This document shows, in pieces, positions 45,485 to 54,416 of a stretch of DNA of 64,000 bases (the first letter of the stretch is position 1; every line of letters begins with the position of its first letter). The DNA comes from Peptoniphilus lacrimalis DSM 7455 (GTDB lineage: Bacteria; Bacillota; Clostridia; Tissierellales; Peptoniphilaceae). Under the pieces are notes generated by a model that did no database searches, was not told the origin of the DNA, and was given only the letters and a program-made list of their open reading frames with translations. The DNA lies in contig NZ_KB900375.1 of the NCBI RefSeq assembly GCF_000378725.1, forward strand, positions 1 to 64,000, read 5' to 3'. A program made the translations under genes and the position numbers.

Positions 45485-45852
45485 TATTTTTTCTCCATAG
45501 TTTTCGTAGAAGGAAAAGAGATATTAAAAAGTTTCTTCCTCATCTCTACAATCATTTTATTTTGCTCTTTAAGTAATTTCTTTAAGTCATCTATGTCTTC
45601 TTTATAAATCATGCTCGTTTGATTTGTGCGCTTAGCAATTTGATTAATTGATCCTGTAGTCCTGCCTATAGAGGAAGACATTTCTCTAAAAGGATTCATA
45701 TCCAAAACAAATATCTCTTTTTCTAGGATACATTTTAAAATAAATTGTCTTAGGGATTTACATTCTGACAACTTATATTTTTCATTCAAAATTTCTTTTT
45801 CTTCATCTGATAGCATGATATAAATACCATTAGGTCTTTCTCGATTTGTCAT
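45484..45852 (-). CDS. MobC-like relaxosome accessory protein
   Basis: This 122-residue basic protein with a ribbon-helix-helix-like opening (RPNGIYIMLSDEEKEILNEK) contains the signature-like SIGRTTGSINQIAKRTNQT region (about 62-80) of MobC proteins and a helical tail (about 90-115). It should bind oriT and help the relaxase. It is transcribed leftward ahead of the relaxase with a one-base overlap. A strong ribosome site (GGAGATG on the minus strand) precedes it. Confidence 0.85.
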   Translation of the reverse strand: MTNRERPNGIYIMLSDEEKEILNEKYKLSECKSLRQFILKCILEKEIFVLDMNPFREMSSSIGRTTGSINQIAKRTNQTSMIYKEDIDDLKKLLKEQNKMIVEMRKKLFNISFPSTKTMEKK

Positions 45853-45910
45853 ATAATCATCTCCTTATAAATTAGTTGTTTTTTTAATTCTTAAATTTCT
45901 ATAGTAAAAG

Positions 45911-45946
45911 AAAGCAGAGCAACCATAGATTTGGCTGCTCTGCTTT
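45911..45946. other. 15-bp inverted repeat upstream of mobC: oriT or terminator candidate
   Basis: AAAGCAGAGCAACCA (45911-45925) pairs with TGGCTGCTCTGCTTT (45932-45946), one mismatch. It lies 58 bases upstream of the mobC start, between divergently transcribed genes, where no transcript is expected to end. oriT sites of this class sit next to mobC and contain inverted repeats, so it is an oriT candidate. A bidirectional terminator is the alternative. Confidence 0.45.
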
Positions 45947-46100
45947 TAAATGTGACTGTTTTTTTCAATCCTCAGCTATATTAGATTATAATATCTTTTC
46001 TTTTATATTACCAGTTAACAAATCATGTTTAAAAACAAATTGAAAAATAGTATAATTGTAACTAAGAATAAGCAAGAAAAAATTTTGACGGTGATTAACA

Positions 46101-46778
46101 ATGAGTAAAATAGCGATTATAGATGATGATATTTCAATCGTTGAACTTCTAACAGCCTGTTTAGTACGTGAAGATTATGAAGTTGTATCTTTTGTAGATT
46201 CGAAAAAAGGATTGGAATATCTATTAAGAAATCCTGTAGATGGCCTTATTTTGGACATCATGATGCCACAAGTAGATGGACTATCTATTCTAAAAATTTT
46301 AAAAGAAAAATATGACTATCCTATTATCTTACTTACAGCTAAAACAGAACAAAATGACGTTTTGACAGGATTATATTCTGGAGCAAGTGATTATGTAAAA
46401 AAACCTTTTGACATAGCCGAATTGGTACAAAGGTTAAAAATTCATTTGATGAATAAAGAAGTTCACGAAAATGTGCTACAATCAATCACTTATAGAAATT
46501 TAAACATAAATGAATCCACTCATGAATTTTCAATCAATAATCATTGTCTTTGTCTTACTCCTGTAGAGTTTAAAATCATGAAGACATTGATGGAGAAAAC
46601 AAACCAAGTTATTTCCTCTGAAAATATTTTTGAAAGTGTATGGGGGGAAGAGTATCTTGAAAAAGACTCAAATACTGTGAGTGTGCATATTAGAAACATA
46701 AGAACAAAAATAAAACAATTAGGAGAGGATTGTAGTTTTTTAAAAACTATATGGGGAGTAGGGTATAAAATTGAATAA
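46101..46778 (+). CDS. OmpR/PhoB-type response regulator of the Cys-rich peptide cassette
   Basis: This 225-residue protein has a receiver domain (Asp pair in IDDDIS, phospho-Asp in LILDIMMPQVDG at about residue 53, Lys in YVKKPFD) and a winged-helix DNA-binding domain. The latter reads LTPVEFKIMKTLMEK, SVHIRNIRTKIKQLG and WGVGYKIE. It is the first gene of cargo 2, overlaps the kinase gene by eight bases, and presumably controls the maturase operon at 48010. Confidence 0.9.
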   Translation: MSKIAIIDDDISIVELLTACLVREDYEVVSFVDSKKGLEYLLRNPVDGLILDIMMPQVDGLSILKILKEKYDYPIILLTAKTEQNDVLTGLYSGASDYVKKPFDIAELVQRLKIHLMNKEVHENVLQSITYRNLNINESTHEFSINNHCLCLTPVEFKIMKTLMEKTNQVISSENIFESVWGEEYLEKDSNTVSVHIRNIRTKIKQLGEDCSFLKTIWGVGYKIE

Positions 46779-47898
46779 GAAAAAATGGTTAAAAAAATTA
46801 GCAATAATTTTCTTTGTAATGTCAATAATAATTATTATTTTGAAAGCGATTAATTATACAGCATCATTTGAATTAGGAAATAAATTTATAAGCATATATA
46901 TGAAGGATTCTTATGTTAGTGATAATATTGAAGGAATTAGTGGAATTCTTTTATGGGGTAAGCTAAAATCTGATATTTTAATTTTTATTTGCCTAATTCT
47001 TATTATATTAGTTTTAACATATATAATAACAGGCTATTTTATAGAAAAGAACACAAAATTAAATATTGAAAAAAATTGTATAAGGATTATGAAATGTTAT
47101 ATTAATCATATAGATTTGTCAGAAGAAGATAAAAGAGAGGAGTTCTATGAAGCTCTTACTGAATTGAGCACAAAATACTTAATAGTAAATAGATATAGTA
47201 ACAATTACTTAATTAAAGATGAAATGATTGCTGATTTTGCACACGATATTAGAACACCCTTATCATCAATCATAGGATTCTTGACTCTTATAAAAAATGA
47301 TAATGATATGTCTGAAAAATCACGTGATAAATATATAAACACTTTGTTAGAAAAATCTTACGAAGTACAATCACAACTAGAAGATTTATTTTATATCTCA
47401 AAATATAATTTTGAACATAAAAACAAATCTAAAAAAGAAGAGAATTTAAAATTATTCTTAGATCAAATTTCAGACGAATTATATCCAGAGTACTCAAACA
47501 AAGGTCTAATTATTGATATAAATGTGGATGATAGTATTAGAATAATAGCAAATCTAGAAGAACTGGCGAAAGCATTAGTAAATATTATTACTAATGCAGT
47601 GAAGTATACAAAAGAATTTTCGACTATTAAAATTAAAGCAAAAATTACTGATGGATTACTGAATATAGAGATATCAAATAAATCTGAATATATTTCTGAA
47701 AAAGATTTAAGTAGAGTGTTTAATAGATTTTATAGAGTAGACCAATCTAGAAATCCCAATATGGGCGGAAGTGGTCTTGGTTTAGCTATTAGTAAAGCTA
47801 TAATTGAAAATATGGGTGGTACAATTAAAGCAGAATATCAAGGTGGAAACTTTATAATAAAAATTTTCCTACCAAATTTAATATCTTGCGACTACTAA
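46771..47898 (+). CDS. sensor histidine kinase of the Cys-rich peptide cassette
   Basis: This 375-residue kinase starts with TTG 46771 inside the end of the regulator gene. Two membrane helices (about 7-25 and 70-92) bracket a short extracytoplasmic sensor of about 40 residues. The HisKA segment is DFAHDIRTPLSSIIGFL (His159 region). The ATPase domain has NAVKYTKEF, RFYRVDQSRNP and GGSGLGLAISKAIIE. The small sensor loop suggests detection of a peptide or of membrane stress rather than a large ligand. Confidence 0.88.
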   Translation: MNKKKWLKKLAIIFFVMSIIIIILKAINYTASFELGNKFISIYMKDSYVSDNIEGISGILLWGKLKSDILIFICLILIILVLTYIITGYFIEKNTKLNIEKNCIRIMKCYINHIDLSEEDKREEFYEALTELSTKYLIVNRYSNNYLIKDEMIADFAHDIRTPLSSIIGFLTLIKNDNDMSEKSRDKYINTLLEKSYEVQSQLEDLFYISKYNFEHKNKSKKEENLKLFLDQISDELYPEYSNKGLIIDINVDDSIRIIANLEELAKALVNIITNAVKYTKEFSTIKIKAKITDGLLNIEISNKSEYISEKDLSRVFNRFYRVDQSRNPNMGGSGLGLAISKAIIENMGGTIKAEYQGGNFIIKIFLPNLISCDY

Positions 47899-48009
47899 AA
47901 CTTCATAAAATATTCATTTTTTCTTGCGGATTTATGAACAAACGTCTTCATGCAAAGTTATATAATAATTTATAACAAGCATGGAGATTTTTTATATTAG
48001 GAGGCAGCA

Positions 48010-49548
48010 ATGATAAAGGAAGACATATTGAATAAAATTAAAAGTAAAATTCAATGTAGGAACTATAAACGATTAGGCCGCTGCTTTGAAAGCAATAATA
48101 AAAAATATTTTTATGACTTAGGTACTGGGAAAATATTTCTAGTCGAGCCTGAAGTATTTGATTTATTAAATTTAATTCTTGATAATAAATGGGATGAAGC
48201 TGTAAAAATCAGTAGTCAGTCGAAATCAGACGTTTACGAATCTATTATTAACGAAAATATATTACTAGCTCCAGAATTAAATTCTTATATAGGAGTTCAG
48301 ATTAGCGATTTGGAAAATCAACTACTTAGAAACAGGGCTCAAATCACTCTTGAATTAACTGAAAAGTGTAATATGAGATGTAAGTATTGCATTTATCAGG
48401 AAGGGCAGGGTGGATATAGAGAATTTGGAAATCATGATATGACTTTTGAAGTCGCAAAATTAGCAATAGATGATTTAATCGAACACAGTCAAGATGAAAA
48501 GGTGATTTTTGTAAGCTTTTATGGCGGCGAGCCACTTTTAAAGTTTGATTTATTGAAACAATGTATAGATTATTGTGAAACAATTAAGGGGAAAAATATA
48601 TCTTACGCTTTGACCACTAACGGAACACTAGTGGATAGAGATATGGCTAACTATTTTTCAAGGTTAGGAGAAAGAATACATATTACCATAAGTTTGGATG
48701 GTCCTAAATATATGAATGATAAATACAGAGTTTATGGTGATGGCAAGGGAACATTTGATGATGCTGTAAGGGGAGCAAAACTGATTATAAATGAATTTAG
48801 CAAAAATGGAAGTAAATTATCTTTAGGAATAAATTCAGTTTTACCAGAATATCATGAACATGACTTGAACAGTATAGAGCATTATTTTGAAAGTCAAGAA
48901 TGGTTACCAAGTGATGTAGTCTTCACATCTTCTTTTGTTGCAACCAAGGATAAAGAAATGGATTATTTAGGTATCGATAGTCCTATTGAAGAAGAAATAA
49001 TTTGCAACAGTAAAAAAATCAAAGGATACTTTGATCCGTTATTTGACTGGGCAAGTCCTAGTGAAAATGAGAATATTACATCAAAAATAATAGCCAAGGA
49101 TAATGTTATTAAAGAGCTAGCAATGATACATCGAAGGTTGTTATTTGATAGTCCTATGGAGTCTTATTATATGTGCGGATGTTGTGTACCAGGAGCAAGA
49201 AGGGTGTATGTTACAACAAAAGGAGAATATTTAATATGCGAGAAACTTGGAGAAGCACCAGACATAGGAAATGTTTATGAAGGTTTAGATTTAGGCAAAA
49301 TAAAAAAACATTATGTAACAGATTATTGTGAGCAAACTATTCCATATTGCAATGATTGTTGGGCGGTGCATTTATGTGGGATGTGCTATATGAATTGTTA
49401 TGATCATGAAGGTATAAATCTAAAATTAAGGCACAGTAAGTGCATAATGAATAGGATATATATAGAAAAAAATCTTGAATTATATCATAAAATCTTAGAA
49501 TTAAATTCAGAAGCTTTATCAATATTGGATGATTATGACTTTAGTTAA
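48010..49548 (+). CDS. radical SAM/SPASM peptide maturase 2
   Basis: This 512-residue enzyme has the architecture of the 41333 gene product: an N-terminal recognition-like region (KKYFYDLGTGKIFLVEPEV), the radical SAM motif CNMRCKYC (Cys120, Cys124, Cys127) and FYGGEPLLKF. The SPASM region carries CCVPGARRVYVTT, LICEKL, and CNDCWAVHLCGMCYMNCYD. The extra Cys residues would hold auxiliary clusters. Its substrate is almost certainly the 73-residue Cys-rich peptide encoded 53 bases downstream. The enzyme probably forms thioether (ranthipeptide-like) bonds; this chemistry is inference. Ribosome site AGGAGG precedes the ATG by eight bases. A TATAAT at 47961-47966 could be its -10. Confidence 0.9.
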   Translation: MIKEDILNKIKSKIQCRNYKRLGRCFESNNKKYFYDLGTGKIFLVEPEVFDLLNLILDNKWDEAVKISSQSKSDVYESIINENILLAPELNSYIGVQISDLENQLLRNRAQITLELTEKCNMRCKYCIYQEGQGGYREFGNHDMTFEVAKLAIDDLIEHSQDEKVIFVSFYGGEPLLKFDLLKQCIDYCETIKGKNISYALTTNGTLVDRDMANYFSRLGERIHITISLDGPKYMNDKYRVYGDGKGTFDDAVRGAKLIINEFSKNGSKLSLGINSVLPEYHEHDLNSIEHYFESQEWLPSDVVFTSSFVATKDKEMDYLGIDSPIEEEIICNSKKIKGYFDPLFDWASPSENENITSKIIAKDNVIKELAMIHRRLLFDSPMESYYMCGCCVPGARRVYVTTKGEYLICEKLGEAPDIGNVYEGLDLGKIKKHYVTDYCEQTIPYCNDCWAVHLCGMCYMNCYDHEGINLKLRHSKCIMNRIYIEKNLELYHKILELNSEALSILDDYDFS

Positions 49549-49601
49549 GTCAATAATCATAAATTGTAATTGGAAAAACTAAAATATGAGGAGGTGAGAC
49601 A

Positions 49602-49823
49602 ATGAAACTAGTAAATCCATTAGGAAGAAAACCTAGCGAAGTTTTTGACAATGGCGGTGCAACTCCAATGGCTTGTATGTGTTCAGGAGAAAAAGCGTAC
49701 GCTACAGCAAGAGGTACAGACAAGTGTTTCAAGTGCGGATGTTCTTGTTCTTCTACTAAATATAGTGCTAATAATTCAAAAAAATCATTTTGGACTATAA
49801 GAGGATCTGGAGATATAGAGTAG
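49602..49823 (+). CDS. Cys-rich peptide precursor of the radical SAM cassette
   Basis: This 73-residue peptide begins at ATG 49602 after a strong site (GAGGAGGTGA). Leader-like N-terminus: MKLVNPLGRKPSEVFDNGG. Cys-rich centre: ACMCSGE, then DKCFKCGCSCSS, so seven Cys in about 30 residues. A Ser/Lys-rich tail ends SFWTIRGSGD. Cys spacing (CxC, CxxCxCxC) and a maturase directly upstream fit a thioether-forming radical SAM substrate of the CcpM type. It does not match a family I can name with certainty. A hairpin with a T-run follows before the transporter genes, as is common after RiPP precursors that need high expression. Confidence 0.78.
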   Translation: MKLVNPLGRKPSEVFDNGGATPMACMCSGEKAYATARGTDKCFKCGCSCSSTKYSANNSKKSFWTIRGSGDIE

Positions 49824-49848
49824 TTGTAACTTAATAGGAAAAAAACAG

Positions 49849-49899
49849 ATATCAGCAAGCCATTATCAAAATTTTTTGCTATTGCTTGCTGATATTTTT
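49849..49899 (+). terminator. intercistronic hairpin between precursor and transporter
   Basis: A perfect 12-base stem, ATATCAGCAAGC (49849-49860) with GCTTGCTGATAT (49884-49895), is followed by Ts. It lies between the precursor stop and the ABC ATPase start. It probably lets most transcripts end after the precursor, with some read-through into the transporter. Confidence 0.8.
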
Positions 49900-49909
49900 A
49901 GGTGAAAAT

Positions 49910-50782
49910 ATGAATTTAAAAAAAATATCAAAACAATACGGTAAAAAGACAGTCTTAAAAGAGATAAATACGGAAATAGGACATGGAATCTATGGTTTGT
50001 TAGGAGCTAATGGGGCAGGTAAAAGCACCTTAATGAAAATTATGATTGGGGAGGTAAAAGAAAGTTCAGGAAAAATTATTTATGAAAATGAAAATAATAG
50101 CCAGGAGAGCTTTTTCTCTACTTTAGGCTATCTTCCTCAAAATTTCAGAGCACCAAAAGAAATGAAAGTATTTGATTATTTACGATATATAGCTGTATAT
50201 AAAGGGATTAAGGATGAAAAGATAAAAGCAAACATTCAAGAGCTTTGTCAAGATTTAAACCTAAGCGAATACATTCAAAATAGGATTGGAGACCTTTCAG
50301 GGGGAACTTTGCAAAGAGTGGGTATAGCTCAAGCTTTCTTGGGAAACCCAAGTTTTATTATCCTAGATGAACCATCAAGTGGCTTAGATATAAGCGAGAG
50401 AAGAAATCTTAAAGAGTTTATTTCGAGAAAATCTAGAGATAAATCCATTATTATTTCAACTCATATAATATCGGATATTGAGTACATTGTAGATCATCTT
50501 TTAATTATTAAAGCAGGAAGAATTTTACAAGATATTAGCTATAAGGAAGCTATTAAGTCTTTAGATGGATGTGTATGGGAAGATTATTTAAATAATGAAC
50601 AGATAACACATGGAGAAAAATTAATTCAATCCATGGGTGGTGTTACTACAAATCTTGATAGAGAAGATAATAGTCGAAATCACATTCGATATGTTGGAAA
50701 AGAAAAATTAACGAACAATTCCGTTTATAAAGAGCCTGAACTGAATGATTTTTATCTATGGACAATAGAAGGGGGCAGATAA
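49910..50782 (+). CDS. ABC transporter ATPase of the Cys-rich peptide cassette
   Basis: The start is set at ATG 49910, following AGGTGA; an upstream in-frame TTG at 49886 lies within the terminator stem. The 290-residue ATPase has Walker A GANGAGKSTLMK, signature LSGGTLQRVG and Walker B FIILDEPSSGLD, with the H-loop ISTHII. It is a paralog of the 37504 ATPase and pairs with the permease gene, which it overlaps by one base (TAATG). A self-protection or export role is likely. Confidence 0.88.
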   Translation: MNLKKISKQYGKKTVLKEINTEIGHGIYGLLGANGAGKSTLMKIMIGEVKESSGKIIYENENNSQESFFSTLGYLPQNFRAPKEMKVFDYLRYIAVYKGIKDEKIKANIQELCQDLNLSEYIQNRIGDLSGGTLQRVGIAQAFLGNPSFIILDEPSSGLDISERRNLKEFISRKSRDKSIIISTHIISDIEYIVDHLLIIKAGRILQDISYKEAIKSLDGCVWEDYLNNEQITHGEKLIQSMGGVTTNLDREDNSRNHIRYVGKEKLTNNSVYKEPELNDFYLWTIEGGR

Positions 50783-51990
50783 TGAAAACTTTAAAATTGG
50801 AATTAAAAAACATATTTTGTAAAAAGATCAATCTGCTCTTTTTAGTATTTGTACTAGGAATAGGCATAGTAACGGCTTTCTTCTTTTTAAAGGGAGTCAG
50901 TGCAGATAAAGTTTTAGAAGATGGAAGCATACAAATTGTAAAAGGCAAAGAAGCCATTGAACTTATTAATGAATATGATAAAGAGATTGCAGGAGAGATA
51001 ACAGAAGATAAGCTTATGATGGCTAGGGATATCTTTAACAGCACTTGGGACTCAGAGAAAGAAAAAAGAAACATAACAAAAGAACTTCTAGAAATAGAAA
51101 GTTTAATAGGTCCTATGGACTCTTTACGCTTTCCCATTAAAGATAAAATGACCATCGTAAAATGGGATGATGTAGACATACCCATTGAATATGCCAGAGA
51201 CTACTATAGCCTTCGTCAAGATATGCTTAAGAAATATACGGATGATATAAAGGATCAAAAAATAGTTGAGAAAATTTGGAAGATGGAGGAGAAAGTAGAC
51301 AAACCCTTTGTTATGGGGATTAATCACAATGTTTGGGGAGACAGCATTGAATGGCTTTCCATGCTGATCATTATCTGTCTCATTCTTATTATCTTTGTTT
51401 TTGCCACAATTTTTACAGAGGCGAAGGAAAATGGATTGTATGAGATTGTGGCAAGGACAGCTTTAGGACAAAAGAAGTTTCACTCTTCTAAACTAATAGC
51501 AGGCACTATTTTCAATGCACTAATCTATCTTTTAATGATGCTTTCATATTTAGCTATAGTATATCTAGCATTAGGTGGAGATGGATTAAAGACAAGCTTC
51601 CAAATTGACATGGCTTTTTCTCCAGGAAATTTAACTTATAAAAAGGTTATTCTAATTCAAATAATTGGGGGATTTATTGGTAGTTTAGCCTTGGGATCTT
51701 TAGCCATGCTGGTCTCTTCAAAATCAAAGAAATCAAAAATAGCTTTAACGATTATGATATCAAGTTTTGCAATTTATGGATTACTAGCTATTTTCATAAG
51801 GCCAGAATCAAAATTAATTCAATATATTATGAACCTAAGTCCCTGTGGTATAAGCCAAGTGTTTTTCCAACTACCATTTCCTAACTATATCCATTTAGGG
51901 TTGGTAATGTGGTTGCCTTATGTCATGTTAATATTTGGATTAGTACAATTAATTATATATGACTATTTAACGGTCAAATTAAATAGATAA
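50782..51990 (+). CDS. ABC transporter permease of the Cys-rich peptide cassette
   Basis: The start is ATG 50782, overlapping the ATPase stop and preceded by GGGGGCAG. The 402-residue membrane protein has an N-terminal helix (about 14-32), a long extracytoplasmic segment of about 160 residues, then helices at about 194-215, 245-270, 290-315, 325-345 and 375-395. It has the same layout as the permeases of cargo 1, without ATPase motifs. It works with the ATPase encoded just upstream. Confidence 0.82.
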   Translation: MKTLKLELKNIFCKKINLLFLVFVLGIGIVTAFFFLKGVSADKVLEDGSIQIVKGKEAIELINEYDKEIAGEITEDKLMMARDIFNSTWDSEKEKRNITKELLEIESLIGPMDSLRFPIKDKMTIVKWDDVDIPIEYARDYYSLRQDMLKKYTDDIKDQKIVEKIWKMEEKVDKPFVMGINHNVWGDSIEWLSMLIIICLILIIFVFATIFTEAKENGLYEIVARTALGQKKFHSSKLIAGTIFNALIYLLMMLSYLAIVYLALGGDGLKTSFQIDMAFSPGNLTYKKVILIQIIGGFIGSLALGSLAMLVSSKSKKSKIALTIMISSFAIYGLLAIFIRPESKLIQYIMNLSPCGISQVFFQLPFPNYIHLGLVMWLPYVMLIFGLVQLIIYDYLTVKLNR

Positions 51991-52005
51991 TGATGTGTAA
52001 ATGAT

Positions 52006-53736
52006 ATGATAAAGACATTTTGTAGGTCACTAGCAACAGTATTTAGCAACTCTAAACTTTTATTTATTTTAAACTTTATTATTATAATTATTTCTGGAAT
52101 AATTTCTGGAATTAATGTCTATTCAATCCAACAATTAGTAAATGGAATACAAGATGCGATAATTAAAGGGACGAGTATAAGTAAAAACATAATGTTGTTT
52201 ATCAGCGTTAATCTGATAATTATTATTGTGCAAAATATTAGATCTTACACTAATCAAATGATTGCTATTAATCTCGATTATAACTTGGATAATGAATACT
52301 TAATAAAATGTTCAACTTTAGACCTTAAAGATTTTGAAAATGAAGATGTATATACTACCATAACAAAGGCCTATAGCTTAGGAAAATTAAAAGTTCAAGA
52401 TATCTATTTTAATTTTTTGCAGCTGGTTGAAAGTATAATCTCAATGATTTCAGTTATTTTTGCTGTTAGGTCTATAGATAGTTATCTTTTAGGGGTTATC
52501 ATTATAATTCCAATATTTTCTACTATTTCAAGTATTAAGATTGGAAAATATGCTTATGATAAAGAAAAAGAAAATATTAAGCATCAAAGGAAGAGTGATT
52601 ATTTTAGCTATTTATTGACAAATAATATTGCTATCAAAGAAATCATCAGCTTTAATATTGCTAACTATTTAATAGAAAAGTTTAAAAGGCACAAAGACAT
52701 TGTAAAGAACACCAATAAATCTATATTAAAATTGCACATTACAAAAAATATATTAGTTTCGATTTTAGAAATTACAATCAAAGTATTTTTGATAGTTACA
52801 GTTATTATCAAATCTATCAATAATAATGGAAAAATTGGTAACATAATGGGATATATTTATTCATTAGATTTAATTGAGAACAAACTCAACAATCTACTTT
52901 CTAGCATCACAGAAATATATAAGAGCAAATTATATGTGGACAATTATTATGAATTTCTAGACACAAATGTTGGCAATGTTTGCAAAGGAAAGAATCTAGT
53001 TTACAAAAAAATAGCTAGCATAGAAATTAAAAACTTATCATTTGGATATAATGGGTTAAAAAAAGATTTATCAAATATAGATTTAAATATAAAAAAGGAC
53101 AGACCAATTGTAATTTTAGGAACAAATGGTTCTGGCAAAAGCACATTAATCAAAATATTAGCTGGTTTATATGATGATTTTGAAGGAGAGATTTTTGTTA
53201 ATGGTATGTCGTTAAGAAAAATTAATAAAAACAATTATAGAGAAAAAATTACTGTAATATTTCAAGATTTCAACCAATACGAGCTTTCTCTAAGGGAAAA
53301 TATTGCTTTTTCAAAGATAAGTCATATAAATAATAGTAAAAAAATCAGTAGAGCTATAAACAAAGTAGGGTTGAGTGATGTAGTGGATAGTTTTGAACAT
53401 AGACTAGACACACAAATGGGATGCTGGTTTGGAGGTAGAGAATTGTCAAAGGGCCAATGGCAAAGAATAGCACTAGCAAGAGTATTATTCAGAGATGCGG
53501 ACATTGTAATATTAGATGAACCAACCTCAGCACTTGATCCAATAATTGAAAAAGAAATTTTTTCTTTGATTAATGATATAGCTAAAGATAAAATATTGAT
53601 ATTAGTTACTCACAGGGTTGAAAACATAAAAAAATATGATCCATGGTATGTCTTTATGGAAAAAGGAAGAATAGTGAATCAAGGGCTATATGAAGATATA
53701 AAAGATACTTCTGCATATAAGAAACTTACTGTATAA
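52006..53736 (+). CDS. ABC exporter (membrane + ATPase), complete
   Basis: This 576-residue half-transporter has six hydrophobic segments in the first 310 residues and an ATPase with Walker A GTNGSGKSTL (about residue 372). The signature reads LSKGQWQRIA instead of LSGGQ. Walker B is IVILDEPTSALDP and the H-loop is LVTHRV. It lacks a C39 protease domain, so it can export but not cleave a leader. It is the full-length counterpart of the truncated exporter at 35899. It is likely the export route of the Cys-rich peptide. Confidence 0.87.
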   Translation: MIKTFCRSLATVFSNSKLLFILNFIIIIISGIISGINVYSIQQLVNGIQDAIIKGTSISKNIMLFISVNLIIIIVQNIRSYTNQMIAINLDYNLDNEYLIKCSTLDLKDFENEDVYTTITKAYSLGKLKVQDIYFNFLQLVESIISMISVIFAVRSIDSYLLGVIIIIPIFSTISSIKIGKYAYDKEKENIKHQRKSDYFSYLLTNNIAIKEIISFNIANYLIEKFKRHKDIVKNTNKSILKLHITKNILVSILEITIKVFLIVTVIIKSINNNGKIGNIMGYIYSLDLIENKLNNLLSSITEIYKSKLYVDNYYEFLDTNVGNVCKGKNLVYKKIASIEIKNLSFGYNGLKKDLSNIDLNIKKDRPIVILGTNGSGKSTLIKILAGLYDDFEGEIFVNGMSLRKINKNNYREKITVIFQDFNQYELSLRENIAFSKISHINNSKKISRAINKVGLSDVVDSFEHRLDTQMGCWFGGRELSKGQWQRIALARVLFRDADIVILDEPTSALDPIIEKEIFSLINDIAKDKILILVTHRVENIKKYDPWYVFMEKGRIVNQGLYEDIKDTSAYKKLTV

Positions 53737-53817
53737 TATATAATGATAAAAAATAAAAGCAAGATTGATGAAACACTTCGAATCATACTTGGTAAATTGG
53801 TGATTATTGCGAGATAA

Positions 53818-54129
53818 CTATTCTAAATACTCTTCTCTTTTTCTCCAGGGGAATATTGCAGGAACACCAATCAAAAGATAATTAACAATGCTATTAAGTG
53901 TTTCATTATTCAAGAGTGGAATAAAATATTTATCTCCACCTCGTATAGCAACAATCAAAAGACAATATACAGTCATTACTCCTAAATAAGAGATGATAAA
54001 ATTTAGAATACTACCTAGCAGCGGAAATAATGAATAAATTCTATTGAATATAAAGGTATAGACAGCAACTGCAACAAGTCCTGACAATATATCCCAGAAA
54101 TAAACAAAGTAACCAGAACTATGAATGAA
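53818..54129 (-). pseudogene. 3' fragment of the membrane-protein gene at 58279
   Basis: This reverse-strand fragment encodes about 100 residues (ending AIFPWRKREEYLE) that match the C-terminal two thirds of the 155-residue protein encoded at 58279-58746, with a few substitutions. The N-terminal third, including the first membrane helices, is absent: homology stops at 54128 where an unrelated plus-strand gene fragment begins. A non-functional relic is likely, since no start signal is present. Confidence 0.75.
53819..54128. repeat. 310-bp direct repeat, copy 1
   Basis: This is colinear with 58280-58589 without indels, with scattered substitutions (estimated over 90% identity by eye). Together the copies bracket about 4.1 kb of secreted hydrolase, lipoprotein and membrane genes. 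Confidence 0.8.
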
Positions 54130-54388
54130 AGTATATAGACATAATAGCAGTACGGTAGCTAATGCGGCTGCAAATTGGGCAGTTAATACTTATTCGGGTT
54201 CTAATGCAGAATATAAGATAACTGGTAATTTAGCTAGTACAGACGTCACTTATTGTTCTAAATTGGTATGGCAAGCATATTATTATGGTCCATCATCCCA
54301 TCAAGCTAACGGTCCAACAATAGGATACAGATTACCATATGATTTACCAGATACAATACACAGTTTAAGCTACAAGCACACTTACTAG
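54125..54388 (+). pseudogene. C-terminal fragment of a YiiX-like cysteine hydrolase
   Basis: Eighty-seven residues contain TYCSKLVWQAYYYG, which corresponds to the YCSQLVWAA active-site segment in the intact secreted hydrolase at 55208. The N-terminal half with signal peptide and catalytic His is absent. The apparent ATG at 54125 belongs to the end of the 310-bp repeat, so the frame was truncated when the repeat formed. Expression and activity are unlikely. Confidence 0.65.
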
Positions 54389-54416
54389 GACTTAGTATTA
54401 TGATAAAGAAAAAAAG

